A DNA stretch of 64,000 bases from Porphyridium purpureum (GCA_008690995.1 VRMN01000003.1:1240001-1304000), one strand, 5' to 3'; numbered from the stretch's first letter, positions 38,093 to 48,531 are shown. Notes: a model not told the origin generated them from the letters alone. Translations and numbers: made by a program.

Positions 38093-39298
38093 ATGATGCT
38101 CGCACCTTTCAGGATAGGCGCACGCGCGCGCGAAATGATGGGTGTGTGCTTAACTGTGCAGATCCCGTCTGTGAGTGCGCAGGCGCTGCAGCTGCAACGT
38201 GCGCATGCCTGGCAGGGGACCAGCTCTGTGCGACGGATTGAGAGTTGCGCATGGCTCGGAAGTGCGGATGCTCGCCAGATTTCGCATCGACGATTCGCGA
38301 CTGCGGAAGCTAAAGTACCACCGAGGACGCATGTCCAGATGGTGCAGCGGGTTCAGGAGCAGATTCGTCAGGCCGCAGAGGCGGGTGACGATACGTCACA
38401 GCTGACTCTTGGTCATCTGTGCGAAACTGGGGCGGGTGGCATTGCCGTGGACAGGCGGGCGGCAATGCATTGGTTCCGCAAAGCTGCCGAGAAAGGAAAC
38501 CCACAAGCGCAGGTGAGATTGGGCAAACTTCACGAGCAATTTTCGAACGAGAAGGAGGCCGTTGTGTGGTTTCGCAAGGCAGCCAGTGCTGGTGATTCGT
38601 CTGCCAAGTGCTTGTTGGGCATTTATTACGTCAAAGGGAGAGGCGGTCTCCCCCAAGACGGACGTCTGGCCATCAAGTGGTTCATGGAAGCAGCCGCTGA
38701 TCAACACGCTGGTGCTGCATTCAACTTGGGCTTAATATATTCTACCGGGAGAGGTGGGATTCCCGTGGATGGGACCGAGGCGAAGAAATGGCTAGGACGC
38801 GCCGCGCGTGAAGGGCTTGTTGATGCACAGTTTACGTTGGCGGTCTGTTTAGAGACGGGTAGAGGCGGAATCGTCAAGGACGACAAGGAGGCGTTGCTCT
38901 GGTATCGCACTGCGGCCAAAGCCGATCACGTACGCGCACAGTTTCATTTAGGCACCATGTACGAGTCTGGGAGAGGCGTTGAAGTGGACCAGAGAGAAGC
39001 GCTTTACTGGTATGATAGAGCCGCGAAGCAAGGGCTTGCGATCGCGCAGTTTCACTTGGGCTTAATGTTCGAGAGCGGAAGAGGGCTTCCAGGTGTGGAC
39101 CATTCCAGTGCACTGGAGTGGTACCACAAAGCCGCTGCACAGCGGCTAGATTCTGCGCAGCTGCATTTGGGCTCACTGTACCGGACAGGAGGGTGTGGGC
39201 TTACAGAGGACAAAACAAAGTCCGCGGATTGGTACGGAAAAGCCGCTGCTCAAGGAAACATGGAAGCCAAGGATTGCTTGAAGGAAATGGGTCTCTGA
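38093..39298 (+). CDS. Sel1-repeat protein, probably mitochondrial, copy 1
   Basis: 401 residues. The first 75 or so are Arg/Ala/Ser-rich without acidic stretches (ARAREMMGVCLTVQIPS...), like a mitochondrial presequence; a Met at residue 15 is an alternative start. From about residue 100 to the end there are eight Sel1-like repeats of about 36 residues, with the consensus A..WF.KAA..G...AQ..LG..Y..GRGG...D (for example AAMHWFRKAAEKGNPQAQVR). Such alpha/alpha solenoids are protein-binding scaffolds. A second gene of the same design follows at 39862, so this is probably a tandem duplication. The cellular role is unknown. Confidence 0.88.
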   Translation: MMLAPFRIGARAREMMGVCLTVQIPSVSAQALQLQRAHAWQGTSSVRRIESCAWLGSADARQISHRRFATAEAKVPPRTHVQMVQRVQEQIRQAAEAGDDTSQLTLGHLCETGAGGIAVDRRAAMHWFRKAAEKGNPQAQVRLGKLHEQFSNEKEAVVWFRKAASAGDSSAKCLLGIYYVKGRGGLPQDGRLAIKWFMEAAADQHAGAAFNLGLIYSTGRGGIPVDGTEAKKWLGRAAREGLVDAQFTLAVCLETGRGGIVKDDKEALLWYRTAAKADHVRAQFHLGTMYESGRGVEVDQREALYWYDRAAKQGLAIAQFHLGLMFESGRGLPGVDHSSALEWYHKAAAQRLDSAQLHLGSLYRTGGCGLTEDKTKSADWYGKAAAQGNMEAKDCLKEMGL

Positions 39299-39861
39299 GG
39301 CGTTCATCGTATTCTTCTTGCCTTTGTATATTATCTTTGTTCGCACACCAAATTGTTTCATTTGTTGGATCGTGACGCGAAGCACAGTGATCCTCGACAC
39401 TTGACGAATATGCGCGCCAAAGTCTTCGTATTTCATTGCTTCACTGTGCGAGAAATATGCAGCTTGTAACGCATGGGAGATGACGTCGCCAAGACCAGCA
39501 CCATTGTACACTTTCGACATCGAAGTAGTGCCTCCTAAGTAGCGCCATGAATGCAACAGCCCAATTTTTACCTGGAACCGAGTCGGTTCATAGTGCGGCC
39601 TCCCTGTCGAACATGGCGTTGACTTGAGGCGATATGCGCACGGCTGGTCAGCCTGAGAAGCCGGCTTGCGCTCGGACGACCGTGCTTGTCGTGGGGGAGT
39701 GCATTTGCAAGCAGCATTATTACAAGCAAAATTTTCTTCGGAGGCGAAGACAACCGTCACGAATAAATTTCCACCTGACCCGAATAATCTAAGATAGGCC
39801 CAGAAGAGAGGAAGCCCGAAGGGCGCGAGAGGTTGGGCATAGACTTCGATGCTGAAGCCTG
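39299..39861. other. Intergenic region between the Sel1-repeat genes
   Basis: About 560 bp. Short frames on the minus strand (39173-39760) have no recognisable domain. No TATA box or motif pair was seen. Confidence 0.4.
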
Positions 39862-41016
39862 ATGTCCCAGTACGTGCGAGCGCAGGATGCGTGTACTAGC
39901 CGCGCTTTGATGGCTACCCTGGCAACGGGCCTGACCTTTCGTGGCTGGGTCAGATGCGGTCACGAGCATGTCGCGAAAGGGCTTCCATTCCGAAATGCGC
40001 TTCCCGGCGTGAGAGAATGTCGTGCGAGAGAATCGGCATGGGTATCCAAAGTGCAGGGCTTTGCGGCAGTGCATCCTGGTATACATGGCGTGTCCAAATA
40101 TGGGTTCAGGGTGAGTGAGTCGCGCGGTTTTTCGAGCACAGTCGACGACTTCAGAAGCAAATCAAGAAGGTCAAAAGAGACGTCAGCAGGACCCAAAGCT
40201 CTGAGCTTTGAAGCACAGATACCTAAGCATCATGTCGAGGACTCCGGATTCGTGCGCGATTCCGTTGAGAGGCAGACACTGACAAAGGCTCCGGCGCAAG
40301 CAGAATGGGCGCGCCTTTACGCGAAGAAGAGGGAAAGGCAAGGGTCCGAGAGGGAAGTGGGGGAAGACCAAGAAAAGGCTTTGCAGCGGCTCCACTTGGC
40401 AGCAGAAGCTGGCATCGCCAGCGCGCAGTTTCGTTTAGCAATGAAATACGGTAGTGGGACAGACGGTGTGCAGTTGGACGAGCAGAATGCCATCAAGTGG
40501 TTTCAAAAAGCTGCTGTTGCAGGAGATGCTCGAGCGCAGTTCATCATGGGCGGAATGTATGCCGAAGGTGAATGCGGGCTACAGCGCGACATGCGCAAAG
40601 CAGTTAAGTGGTTTCGGAAAGCAGCAGTGCAAGAGCACCGTGTGGCCCAGTTTAACATGAGCATTTGTTACAAACTGGGTGCCGGTGGACTGCCTCAGGA
40701 CGACCGTGAAGCCGTCAAGTGGTGTCGCAGATCTGCTGAAAACGACTACGACACCGCGCAGTACACCCTGGGGTCACTGCACTCAAGCGGGGAATGCGGA
40801 GTGACCTTGGATCACTACGAAGCGCAAAAATGGATACGCAAAGCTGCCATGAACGGCCACGCGCACGCGCAATTTCTCATGGGTGTGATTTACGTGAGCG
40901 GGCACTGTGGCTTACCTGTTGACGATCGCGCGGCCAAGAGGTGGTTCCGCATGGCCGCTGCGCAAGGAGATGAAAATGCGGCGATGTCTCTCCGACAGCT
41001 GCAGCGAACGTTCTAG
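39862..41016 (+). CDS. Sel1-repeat protein, probably organellar, copy 2
   Basis: 384 residues. A long N-terminal region of about 165 residues, rich in Arg, Ser and Gly with few acids at first, looks like a targeting extension followed by a linker. Five full Sel1-like repeats and one partial follow (for example NAIKWFQKAAVAGDARAQFI, KAVKWFRKAAVQEHRVAQFN). The repeat sequences resemble those of the upstream gene but have CG in place of GRGG at the turn (GECGLQ, GHCGLP). This gives regularly spaced cysteines that copy 1 mostly lacks. The function is unknown; a protein scaffold is inferred. Confidence 0.88.
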   Translation: MSQYVRAQDACTSRALMATLATGLTFRGWVRCGHEHVAKGLPFRNALPGVRECRARESAWVSKVQGFAAVHPGIHGVSKYGFRVSESRGFSSTVDDFRSKSRRSKETSAGPKALSFEAQIPKHHVEDSGFVRDSVERQTLTKAPAQAEWARLYAKKRERQGSEREVGEDQEKALQRLHLAAEAGIASAQFRLAMKYGSGTDGVQLDEQNAIKWFQKAAVAGDARAQFIMGGMYAEGECGLQRDMRKAVKWFRKAAVQEHRVAQFNMSICYKLGAGGLPQDDREAVKWCRRSAENDYDTAQYTLGSLHSSGECGVTLDHYEAQKWIRKAAMNGHAHAQFLMGVIYVSGHCGLPVDDRAAKRWFRMAAAQGDENAAMSLRQLQRTF

Positions 41017-41481
41017 CACGCCTTCCACTTCACGAACGCGCGTGCGCACGCGCGGGTGCCGCAGCGCTGCATTTTCAATCGAACGAAATGGTATGTTTTC
41101 ACGTCGCCGCTACCAGCGGTAACGCTGTTTGAGAGAATAAGAGCTTGGCTCGGACTTCGGGCGGATGTCGCTCTTTGGTCTCTAGGCGGCCCTCTGACAG
41201 ATAAGATGAAGCTTCACTTGTAATAGATAAACTCCTCGAAACATCCTCTCTTCCGAACCTTGGTCCTTCGTCTGTTGGACCGGCGCGTAACCAGCCAGTC
41301 ATTAATTCCCGAGATTTGGCCTTCTTCATGTGGCGAAGCTTCACGGACGCAAAGTCCGCGAAACATGTACAAGAAAGAATTTCTGGTTTAGTGGGTTGAA
41401 GGGTAGAGAGACTTTAAGGGCGCGCGCTTGCCGCACCTTGTTCCCAGATGCGCGAGGATTGTCGTTGCCATCGCCGCCGCC
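41017..41481. other. Intergenic region
   Basis: About 465 bp upstream of the large gene. GAAGCTTCAC occurs twice (about 41207 and 41334). No TATA box was seen. Frames on the minus strand have no recognisable domain. Confidence 0.35.
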
Positions 41482-44400
41482 ATGGCTGCTGCTGCTGCTG
41501 CGAGAGAGTCCGTTGAGGACGGTCAGCCGGACGTGTCTCACATGGCCGAGTCGGAAGCTATTTGTGCCGAGCGTGCAGCCAGTAAGATCAGACATTTGGT
41601 GGTGGTTGTTCATCTGAACGCATCCAGCGCGAACATGAGTATTTGCACGACATCTGTTGCATTCTATCACGCAACACAGATGTGCAAGGATTTGCTATGT
41701 GCGCTTGACGACGAGCCGCTGGCTCGGAGCATGGGTAAGGAGCAGCAGCAGGATGGTGTCCATGGTGTTCAACGTCATGTCATGATCAGCATGTTGGCGG
41801 CTGTCACCACGGCGCGACGCTCTACCAGACCATTGCACCATATTGCAGATGCGTGCAATATCCGTATCGTTCCTATCCTTGAGTCTCAAAGCGTGCGCAT
41901 TCCTGTATTTGATCCGGAAAAGGGCTCCAGTAGTCACGACACTTCCAGCGCATCGCTTCCGAGCGATCTAGCTGCGGTCGCGTCCAAGTGCATGCTCAAC
42001 AGTGTGCTTCCCGTTTTGATTGACTTGTTGAACAGTTCAAATGCGCGAGAAGCAGAAGGTGCAGGGAAGGAAGGTGCAGATGGGGACGACGCATCGATAT
42101 CCGTTCTTGATGAGGCTGTGACGAACGACATGGGCTCTTCATTCGATGCATTGGCAGAGATAACGCGGCTCGGCTTGTTTCATTTTGGTCGTGCGAATGG
42201 GACATTTGCAGATGATACGGATTCTGGTAGACACAGTCATGAAGGAACGAGCCGTGACTTGGTTCTCTTGACCGATGCCACGACACAAAGCTCACCTGTG
42301 CAACTCAGTAGAATAATTCATGAAGTCAAGATATGTGGGGTGCGCATCAGCGCAGTTCTTTTCGGGGACGCAGGATTCCCGTACTTGCGCGAGTACTCAG
42401 GCATTTCATCACTTTGCCAATCTACAGGAGGAACCGTCTTCGGTGACGAAAATTTGGCCAGAATATTCAGACAATTATGGTGTACGACGATCAGTCACGA
42501 CGAAGGAACTGAGGTGGCTGGCGCTGCATTTTTATCCGGTGAATCCCATCTGTGGTGGCCGTCGCGCAGCTTGTTTCGACCTACATTACGAATGATTGCT
42601 CATGAAGCCAATGAAGATGCAGGAGTCTCAAACAGTGGCCCCAGGCTCAGTGGGTCAAGCTATGAATTTCCCGTGGCCGGTCGGCCGATTCTAAAGTCAC
42701 TCACGGAATGTGTGGTGCAGAAATATGTCGTGTCGGAAAAGAGTAGTCATCTTGTTGTGTCGAATCGACTCATGCACGGATTCAGGAAGCGGTCCGCGTC
42801 GTTGCTCCCAGGCGATGTAACATTTGATGCGGAGCTATTCTTATATCCGGACGTGCAGCTGCGCTTTCGCTTGCGGTCGATTCAATTTGCGACTGAGAAT
42901 GCGCGCTCAAACTCTACATCTGGGATGCTCGAGGCCTCGATCGCGGTGGTCGCGCAGCCTGTCTTTCTTCAGAGCTTGCACGCTCTCATGTTTAAAGCCA
43001 CGACGCTCGGTGTTAGGAACTCATCCGTGGGAAGCTCGTCGGTGGTTTGTGTGGTACGGCAGCTGATATTTGAGATGAGGCGCCGCGACGTCTTTTTCAA
43101 CCAAATAGGTAACATGGATTTTGAGTTTGTTTCCAGATCAGAGCTCGCTCAGCTGTTCTTTGGTTCATGCGGTTTTGATTGCGGAGACTTGCCCATGCTA
43201 TTCCATGTGCGCTCCTTGTACACGTTGAACCTCGAATGCCGCAATTGGATTCACATTTCGATTCATTTTCGAAGCAAAGGGGGCGGCAAAGTTCGTGTGG
43301 TTCGCCTGTCCGACAATTGTTTCATTGTTCTGTCCCTCAACGACCCAGATCGCTCTTTCTGGATGGTTGGTGAGCAGCGGATTTCAAGCTGCGCGAACAG
43401 CGTGGTATTTGCATTCAGTAGTCAGGACACGCCTTTCATCAATCAGGTGATGCGCAAAGTCAAGCAAGCGCTGAGCCAATTTCTGTTGAATACGAGCAAC
43501 TACCCTCCGTCTCTACTGTGGCCGACCCGCATGGACTCGACAAGGTTGATTCGCTTCTCGCCGATTTTATCATGGCGGCTCTTTGAGCGCAGAACGCGCG
43601 TATGCAGCTTACGAGATCCAGACGTCCTTTTCGCGGCTTTCACCGAGACGCGGGCGAGGGACGGCTTGACATTTATCGAACGCAAATCTGATTCGACGCT
43701 GTGCTGTGTGGATCCGTGCGCGGAAAATTCCGAGCTCGCAGTGGAGCAGGCGCTAGTATATCACGCGGCCGTGATCGAACGTGCAGTGCTCATTACTATT
43801 TCGTACCATCATCCCTCAAAAGAAATTGACGAATCAAAGGAGGCCGCCATGCTCGCTAACCTTTCCCGCTTGCAGGAGATAGAGGTTGCAGACGATATGC
43901 TAGTCAAAGCTTTTGACGCCTTTGAAGATCTTTCGCGCGTGCGACAGCTTCGCTCCCAATTTAACTTCTGTGCACCAAGTGTGTGGTCACACTGGGAATG
44001 GATCTTTGCGCGTTCTACCCCGCGCGTATATGTCGACTTGCCGCTGCTTGACAATACTGAGTTGGACGACCAGGTTTTGGCGGAGCTACACCGTGTCTTG
44101 AGAGATACAGGCGAGGCATACATTGCAGAACACGACTTGGTCATGGTTTGCGATACAATGTACGTGAAATTATGCTCAGACGGGCGTCATTTTTTTGTTG
44201 TGTTGCCAAAGTCAGAGCACATTTGGATGAAGCATCTTGGAGAGGACGCGAAGGAACGCGATCTAATTCATCAAGGCGGCCGGAAGCCTGCGCCGGAGCG
44301 TTGGATCAGCGTTGAAGTTGTCCTTTTCCGCAGGCCAAGGTTCTGGCCGGCGCAGAACCAGGTGCTTTTGAGCGATTCCGAAGTGAGTCCATCAATGCGT

Positions 44401-46863
44401 CTAGAGATGGATGCGTTCACTCAAAGCATTCGAAAAGCGCACCAGGAAAATATTTGTCGCATTGTGGCGTCAGAAATCGTACTGACGGATAATGTTGAAG
44501 TCATTTCGGCACGTAGCGTGCAAATGGCGCTTGGAGCGTGTCGCATATCGACGATCTCGCTCATGAAGTTGCCGCTTCCAGAAACGCGGACAGAAACCGC
44601 TACGAAGGCTGTTCACGCGCGCGTTGCAGCGAGTCGCTCTTTTCGCAGTTTCCCATGGAGTGATTCTTTCTTCTGTATTCGACCGCTGTCGCAGCTTGTC
44701 CGTGTTCCAAGCCAACGTCAGCAACAGTTGAGTGATTGGCTGATCAGTCCGTGCTTTGCAGAGCTCCGACCGGGCTTTCAACTTTACATTTACTCATTGG
44801 ACACCAAACGAGACTTAAGCTCGTCGGCATCGGCGTCCCTGGGCGTATTAGTACAAGAGACGTCCGGAGGGAGTGGGGGAGTTGCAAGCATGCTACCTGT
44901 GCGCTCGTTTCAAAGGCCTATGATTAGCGATCTCTGTCTGTTGGCCACTTCTGCCATCGATGAAGTTTGCGTTATCGCGGCACGACGCTGCGTTGTGTCG
45001 CTCATTTCAGATGAGTACGGACTTCCTGCTCTCTTTCGGTCCATGGTTCTGGACTACTTTCTGCTCCACGGTTTGGTGAAGCGTGATGCACTACCACGCT
45101 CGGCGTCTATTGAGTCCGGTTCGCCGTCGCTCAGTAAAGTGCGAGGATTCGGATTGGAACAGCATGATAGTGAGGACCCTGTGGAAGCGTTCACACCCCC
45201 GGCCTCCTTGGGCCGCTCCGTATCGTTTGGAATGTCAGCTACATTCTCCGAGCCTGAGCACCTAGATCGTGGCTTTCATATGGAGTTTGTCGACGATATT
45301 TTCAGCTCGCCAGAGCTTCGACTGCGCGTTGAAATTCGGCAATTTCCTCCGGACGGAGGGAATTTCAGCATCTCCATCGAACGCTCGAATGTTAATGTTT
45401 TTCAGCAGGCTGAATTCTCCGACGTGGAAATCCGTCGCCGGCCTTCTTTGAGAGTGCTGCTCGACTTCGAATCCTTTTCGTACGCCGCGCAGGTGTCCAT
45501 TCTTTACCACTTGATTTTCGACACCAGAGGCGTGCTAAATGTTTCGGCCAATGAGCAGGAGCAACAGAACGGCCATGTCGTGATGCCGCCGGCGTCAAGG
45601 GAACAGCAGCCATCGCAGCCTCTTTCACATCAGCAACAGCAACAGCAACAGCAGTTCTTCGCATCCTCGAAGGGTGATTGTTTGGTTCGGTTGGGTTTTC
45701 GATATTCTGAGAATCCGCCTCTTCGCACAGATGCTTTTGTGGATATCTACACACTCACGCTGGCTTTGGAAGGATTTGGCCGTATGAGTCAGCAGATACG
45801 AAAGAGGGCGGGTCCTTCCGCTTCTCGTGATGGGACAGTGAAAGTTGATTTGAGTGCCTTTGAGCACGATTTCCGCATGCTTTTCCCAGGCGCCTTCAAT
45901 TGCTCGGCCATTGAAATGGTCGTTTTGATGACAACATGTTTGAAGCGGATCAGGAGCCTTCATAATATGCGGTTTCTACAGGGTGCGGATACGTGCTCCG
46001 GGTACTTTGCTATTCGTATTGATGGTGGAGCTACAAGCGTCGAGTCGAAGCCGTCAGCTGAAGCAGCCGAATACGCCCTTTTGCAGCTGATTCCAAATGC
46101 GCAAGAGCAGCGGATGCAGCTGAGAATCGTGTGTGCTTTTGCGCCCTACGCGGGCTCTTGCATGGCGCAAGAAGCAAACACAGCGCTTCGTGTCTTGGAA
46201 AACAAGTCTGATGCCGCTTGGTCTGTTGCACTTTCACTGCGTACGTCACATCGTCACAGTCTCCAGGTTGTGTGCGAGGAGCGATTCCGGGTAATTCTGC
46301 ATGAGGGGTTGGAGCTGGCTGCATGTATGGTGCTGTGGGAAAACGCATTCTTGGGGCCGCACACCCACGACACTTCGAGTTACGCATCGCGGCAGCGAGA
46401 TACAGCCGCGGCGGAGAGAAACTGCAGTGTCCAAGCTTTGCTTAACAGCATGGGTGTATGGATCTCGCGCACTGCCTTTGATGCGCGCCGCTTTCCTGCC
46501 CTGGATTTCTGTGAGTATGAAGTGGGTGCCTCGGAATTTCTGACTTGGCTCAACGCCGAAAGATCTTCCGGCTTCTTTACGATGCCACTCGGACTTGATG
46601 CGCACGGAGAAGCCTTTGTGGTCCCTTGCAAGAAGGAGTTAGCGAGGGCAGCAGTCATTCACATAAGCTGGAGCGTTGCGGAGCCACTGCAGCCCTGGAC
46701 GCTCGAGCTGTGGCGGACGGACGGCGGATCCGCACGAAATGAAGCCGAGCGAAGCGGTGGACTAATCATCATTTGTGAGTTCGTCAACAACCTCCTACTT
46801 TTCATGTCTGAATGGAATAGTGCTACCCTGTCAACAGTTATTCAAGATTCAAAGAAAACGTGA
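41482..46863 (+). CDS. Very large protein with distant resemblance to SZT2
   Basis: 1,793 residues from the ATG at 41482, which has a strong context (GCCGCCATGG); the frame is open 18 codons further upstream. The N-terminal third looks like a von Willebrand A-type fold: a beta-strand HLVVVVHLN near 43, later DLVLLTDAT followed by ICGVRISAVLFGDAGFPYL. The rest mixes strands and helices without known motifs; there is a Gln run (HQQQQQQQQ) near residue 1400. Size, the early A-type domain and the order of blocks recall SZT2, the large subunit of the KICSTOR complex that controls TORC1 by amino acids. This is an impression, not an alignment; a DEPDC5-like or unrelated protein is possible. Confidence 0.82.
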   Translation: MAAAAAARESVEDGQPDVSHMAESEAICAERAASKIRHLVVVVHLNASSANMSICTTSVAFYHATQMCKDLLCALDDEPLARSMGKEQQQDGVHGVQRHVMISMLAAVTTARRSTRPLHHIADACNIRIVPILESQSVRIPVFDPEKGSSSHDTSSASLPSDLAAVASKCMLNSVLPVLIDLLNSSNAREAEGAGKEGADGDDASISVLDEAVTNDMGSSFDALAEITRLGLFHFGRANGTFADDTDSGRHSHEGTSRDLVLLTDATTQSSPVQLSRIIHEVKICGVRISAVLFGDAGFPYLREYSGISSLCQSTGGTVFGDENLARIFRQLWCTTISHDEGTEVAGAAFLSGESHLWWPSRSLFRPTLRMIAHEANEDAGVSNSGPRLSGSSYEFPVAGRPILKSLTECVVQKYVVSEKSSHLVVSNRLMHGFRKRSASLLPGDVTFDAELFLYPDVQLRFRLRSIQFATENARSNSTSGMLEASIAVVAQPVFLQSLHALMFKATTLGVRNSSVGSSSVVCVVRQLIFEMRRRDVFFNQIGNMDFEFVSRSELAQLFFGSCGFDCGDLPMLFHVRSLYTLNLECRNWIHISIHFRSKGGGKVRVVRLSDNCFIVLSLNDPDRSFWMVGEQRISSCANSVVFAFSSQDTPFINQVMRKVKQALSQFLLNTSNYPPSLLWPTRMDSTRLIRFSPILSWRLFERRTRVCSLRDPDVLFAAFTETRARDGLTFIERKSDSTLCCVDPCAENSELAVEQALVYHAAVIERAVLITISYHHPSKEIDESKEAAMLANLSRLQEIEVADDMLVKAFDAFEDLSRVRQLRSQFNFCAPSVWSHWEWIFARSTPRVYVDLPLLDNTELDDQVLAELHRVLRDTGEAYIAEHDLVMVCDTMYVKLCSDGRHFFVVLPKSEHIWMKHLGEDAKERDLIHQGGRKPAPERWISVEVVLFRRPRFWPAQNQVLLSDSEVSPSMRLEMDAFTQSIRKAHQENICRIVASEIVLTDNVEVISARSVQMALGACRISTISLMKLPLPETRTETATKAVHARVAASRSFRSFPWSDSFFCIRPLSQLVRVPSQRQQQLSDWLISPCFAELRPGFQLYIYSLDTKRDLSSSASASLGVLVQETSGGSGGVASMLPVRSFQRPMISDLCLLATSAIDEVCVIAARRCVVSLISDEYGLPALFRSMVLDYFLLHGLVKRDALPRSASIESGSPSLSKVRGFGLEQHDSEDPVEAFTPPASLGRSVSFGMSATFSEPEHLDRGFHMEFVDDIFSSPELRLRVEIRQFPPDGGNFSISIERSNVNVFQQAEFSDVEIRRRPSLRVLLDFESFSYAAQVSILYHLIFDTRGVLNVSANEQEQQNGHVVMPPASREQQPSQPLSHQQQQQQQQFFASSKGDCLVRLGFRYSENPPLRTDAFVDIYTLTLALEGFGRMSQQIRKRAGPSASRDGTVKVDLSAFEHDFRMLFPGAFNCSAIEMVVLMTTCLKRIRSLHNMRFLQGADTCSGYFAIRIDGGATSVESKPSAEAAEYALLQLIPNAQEQRMQLRIVCAFAPYAGSCMAQEANTALRVLENKSDAAWSVALSLRTSHRHSLQVVCEERFRVILHEGLELAACMVLWENAFLGPHTHDTSSYASRQRDTAAAERNCSVQALLNSMGVWISRTAFDARRFPALDFCEYEVGASEFLTWLNAERSSGFFTMPLGLDAHGEAFVVPCKKELARAAVIHISWSVAEPLQPWTLELWRTDGGSARNEAERSGGLIIICEFVNNLLLFMSEWNSATLSTVIQDSKKT

Positions 46864-46932
46864 CAAAAAACCTGCAGTCTAATATGTCTTCTTTTCAGGC
46901 CTTACTGTAGGCGATGACATCAGCGACCATGC

Positions 46933-48531
46933 TCACTTGGAAGGGTTCGAAACACAGTCATAGATACATCGAAATGCGGTACGCGGCGAAGATACCATAT
47001 CCGTCTTTTGGAAGCGCAATGGGCGCTGTTGAAGTACGCGCCACAAATCGTCGGCAGGCACGCAGAAGAGGTCGCCTTCTGCAGAACCACCGAATACTGT
47101 GAAGAGTGCCAGAACATGAACGCGCGGGATGTCTTTGTCGGTGATCGCGCGATACGCGCGCACAAAATCACGAACATACACCTTGTGCTCCCCTGGACGA
47201 TACATCTCTATCGCCTTATCCACACGCGGAATCTCCTGCAAAAATCGATTGAAATCAATCCATTCGTTGACAGAGATTCGTTCATTATCCCAGCCCGATG
47301 GTCCTGCGAGCTTATCCAGGCGCTGAATGTACTCGGCTGATTTATCAGGACTCCTCTCAACAATGGCACGCGTAAAGGACGAAAGTGAGATGCTTTTCTG
47401 CGCTGATGTTGGCGCTTTCGTAGCTTCATGGTCCAGCACGCTGCCAAGCGCCTGCTCTTTTTTGATTAAATATTCAAACTCGAGCGCCCAGAATTCTGTC
47501 TGCACATCTTCAACAAATGTTTGGAACGTGTCAAAGTCCAACAGACCGGTGCGATTCGCACCGAAAAAAGTTTCGAATAGCGGCGAATTCTTATCAAGTG
47601 ATTGGTTCAGCAGCCTTTTCGACGATACGGATGGTTCCGCTCCGGTTTGTGATAGGTGGTTCAGAACTTGCAAGAACTCGTCGGCATCTACTTTGCCGCT
47701 TCCATCCGCGTCAAACATAACGAATGCCAGCTTCAGGTTCGCCGCGGGAAGAGACAAGATTGTCCGGAGGAAGAGGTACTCACTGAATGACAAGAGTCCA
47801 TCTCCAGAAATGTCGAGTTTCCAACCAGTCCCCTCTTTTCTTCTCCGCGCCTCCCTTCTGCTTGTTTCAACGTCTGCGCGGTGGAGCGTTGGCGCTGGTA
47901 CGACCGCTAGCGAGCCCGAAGCTCCACTTGCAGCTACACCCCAAGCCTTTTTGGTACCATCCTCTACTGCAGATCTCGTTAGACTCGGCGTCACTGACAA
48001 GATCAAGTCTTCGTACGTCATGAACGCCTCGCCTTGCACATTCACACTCGCAAAATACGCAAAGAGCTTTTCCGGCGAACTAAACTGTCGCAGTCGATTC
48101 TCGTACTGAAGGACAACAGCGGACGGTGCCGCACTTTTCGGCGCTACGTGCTCACTTTCGCTCTGCTTTTCACCGTCCTCCGGCTGTGAATACGGCTGCT
48201 GCTGATCCATGTGCGCCATTTTGCTTGAATCGGCATAGACGATGCGTGGGCTGAACCCGCGTCTCACCATTTCAGAAGCGCCGTGGTTCCCGCGAGACTT
48301 CATCCATCTCCTCCATGCCCTTTCGCTCCCCCACCTCCCGGAGGACCACGAGCCGGCCTCAGCTCTTGCGCCATCCTCATTGTTCTTCACGGAATGTGCT
48401 TGTCGTGGTGGCACACCGTCCCATGCGACATGCCTCGCGGGTGCATCCTCTATCACACATTTTGAAGCTACCACAGTCGCACCTACACACATACCCGCGC
48501 AGGTCCTATATTTCCACAGCCGTGTTGCCAT
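46933..48531 (-). CDS. MICU1: Mitochondrial calcium uptake protein 1 (EF-hand)
   Basis: The calcium-sensing gatekeeper of the mitochondrial calcium uniporter. 532 residues from the ATG at 48531. A longer frame exists to 48822, but an AT-rich TATA region (48631-48648) lies inside it. The N-terminus is basic (MATRLWKYRT) and followed by a hydrophobic patch, as for import. The core starts SSPEKLFAYFASVNVQGEAF (about 151). Canonical EF-hands are DISGDGLLSFSE (240-251) and DADGSGKVDADE (274-285), with the MICU-typical ETFFGANRTGLLDFDTF block after. The C-terminal MYRPGEHKVYVRDFVRA also fits MICU1. An extra basic/Ser-rich insert (about 185-235) separates core and first EF-hand. Confidence 0.92.
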   Translation of the reverse strand: MATRLWKYRTCAGMCVGATVVASKCVIEDAPARHVAWDGVPPRQAHSVKNNEDGARAEAGSWSSGRWGSERAWRRWMKSRGNHGASEMVRRGFSPRIVYADSSKMAHMDQQQPYSQPEDGEKQSESEHVAPKSAAPSAVVLQYENRLRQFSSPEKLFAYFASVNVQGEAFMTYEDLILSVTPSLTRSAVEDGTKKAWGVAASGASGSLAVVPAPTLHRADVETSRREARRRKEGTGWKLDISGDGLLSFSEYLFLRTILSLPAANLKLAFVMFDADGSGKVDADEFLQVLNHLSQTGAEPSVSSKRLLNQSLDKNSPLFETFFGANRTGLLDFDTFQTFVEDVQTEFWALEFEYLIKKEQALGSVLDHEATKAPTSAQKSISLSSFTRAIVERSPDKSAEYIQRLDKLAGPSGWDNERISVNEWIDFNRFLQEIPRVDKAIEMYRPGEHKVYVRDFVRAYRAITDKDIPRVHVLALFTVFGGSAEGDLFCVPADDLWRVLQQRPLRFQKTDMVSSPRTAFRCIYDCVSNPSK

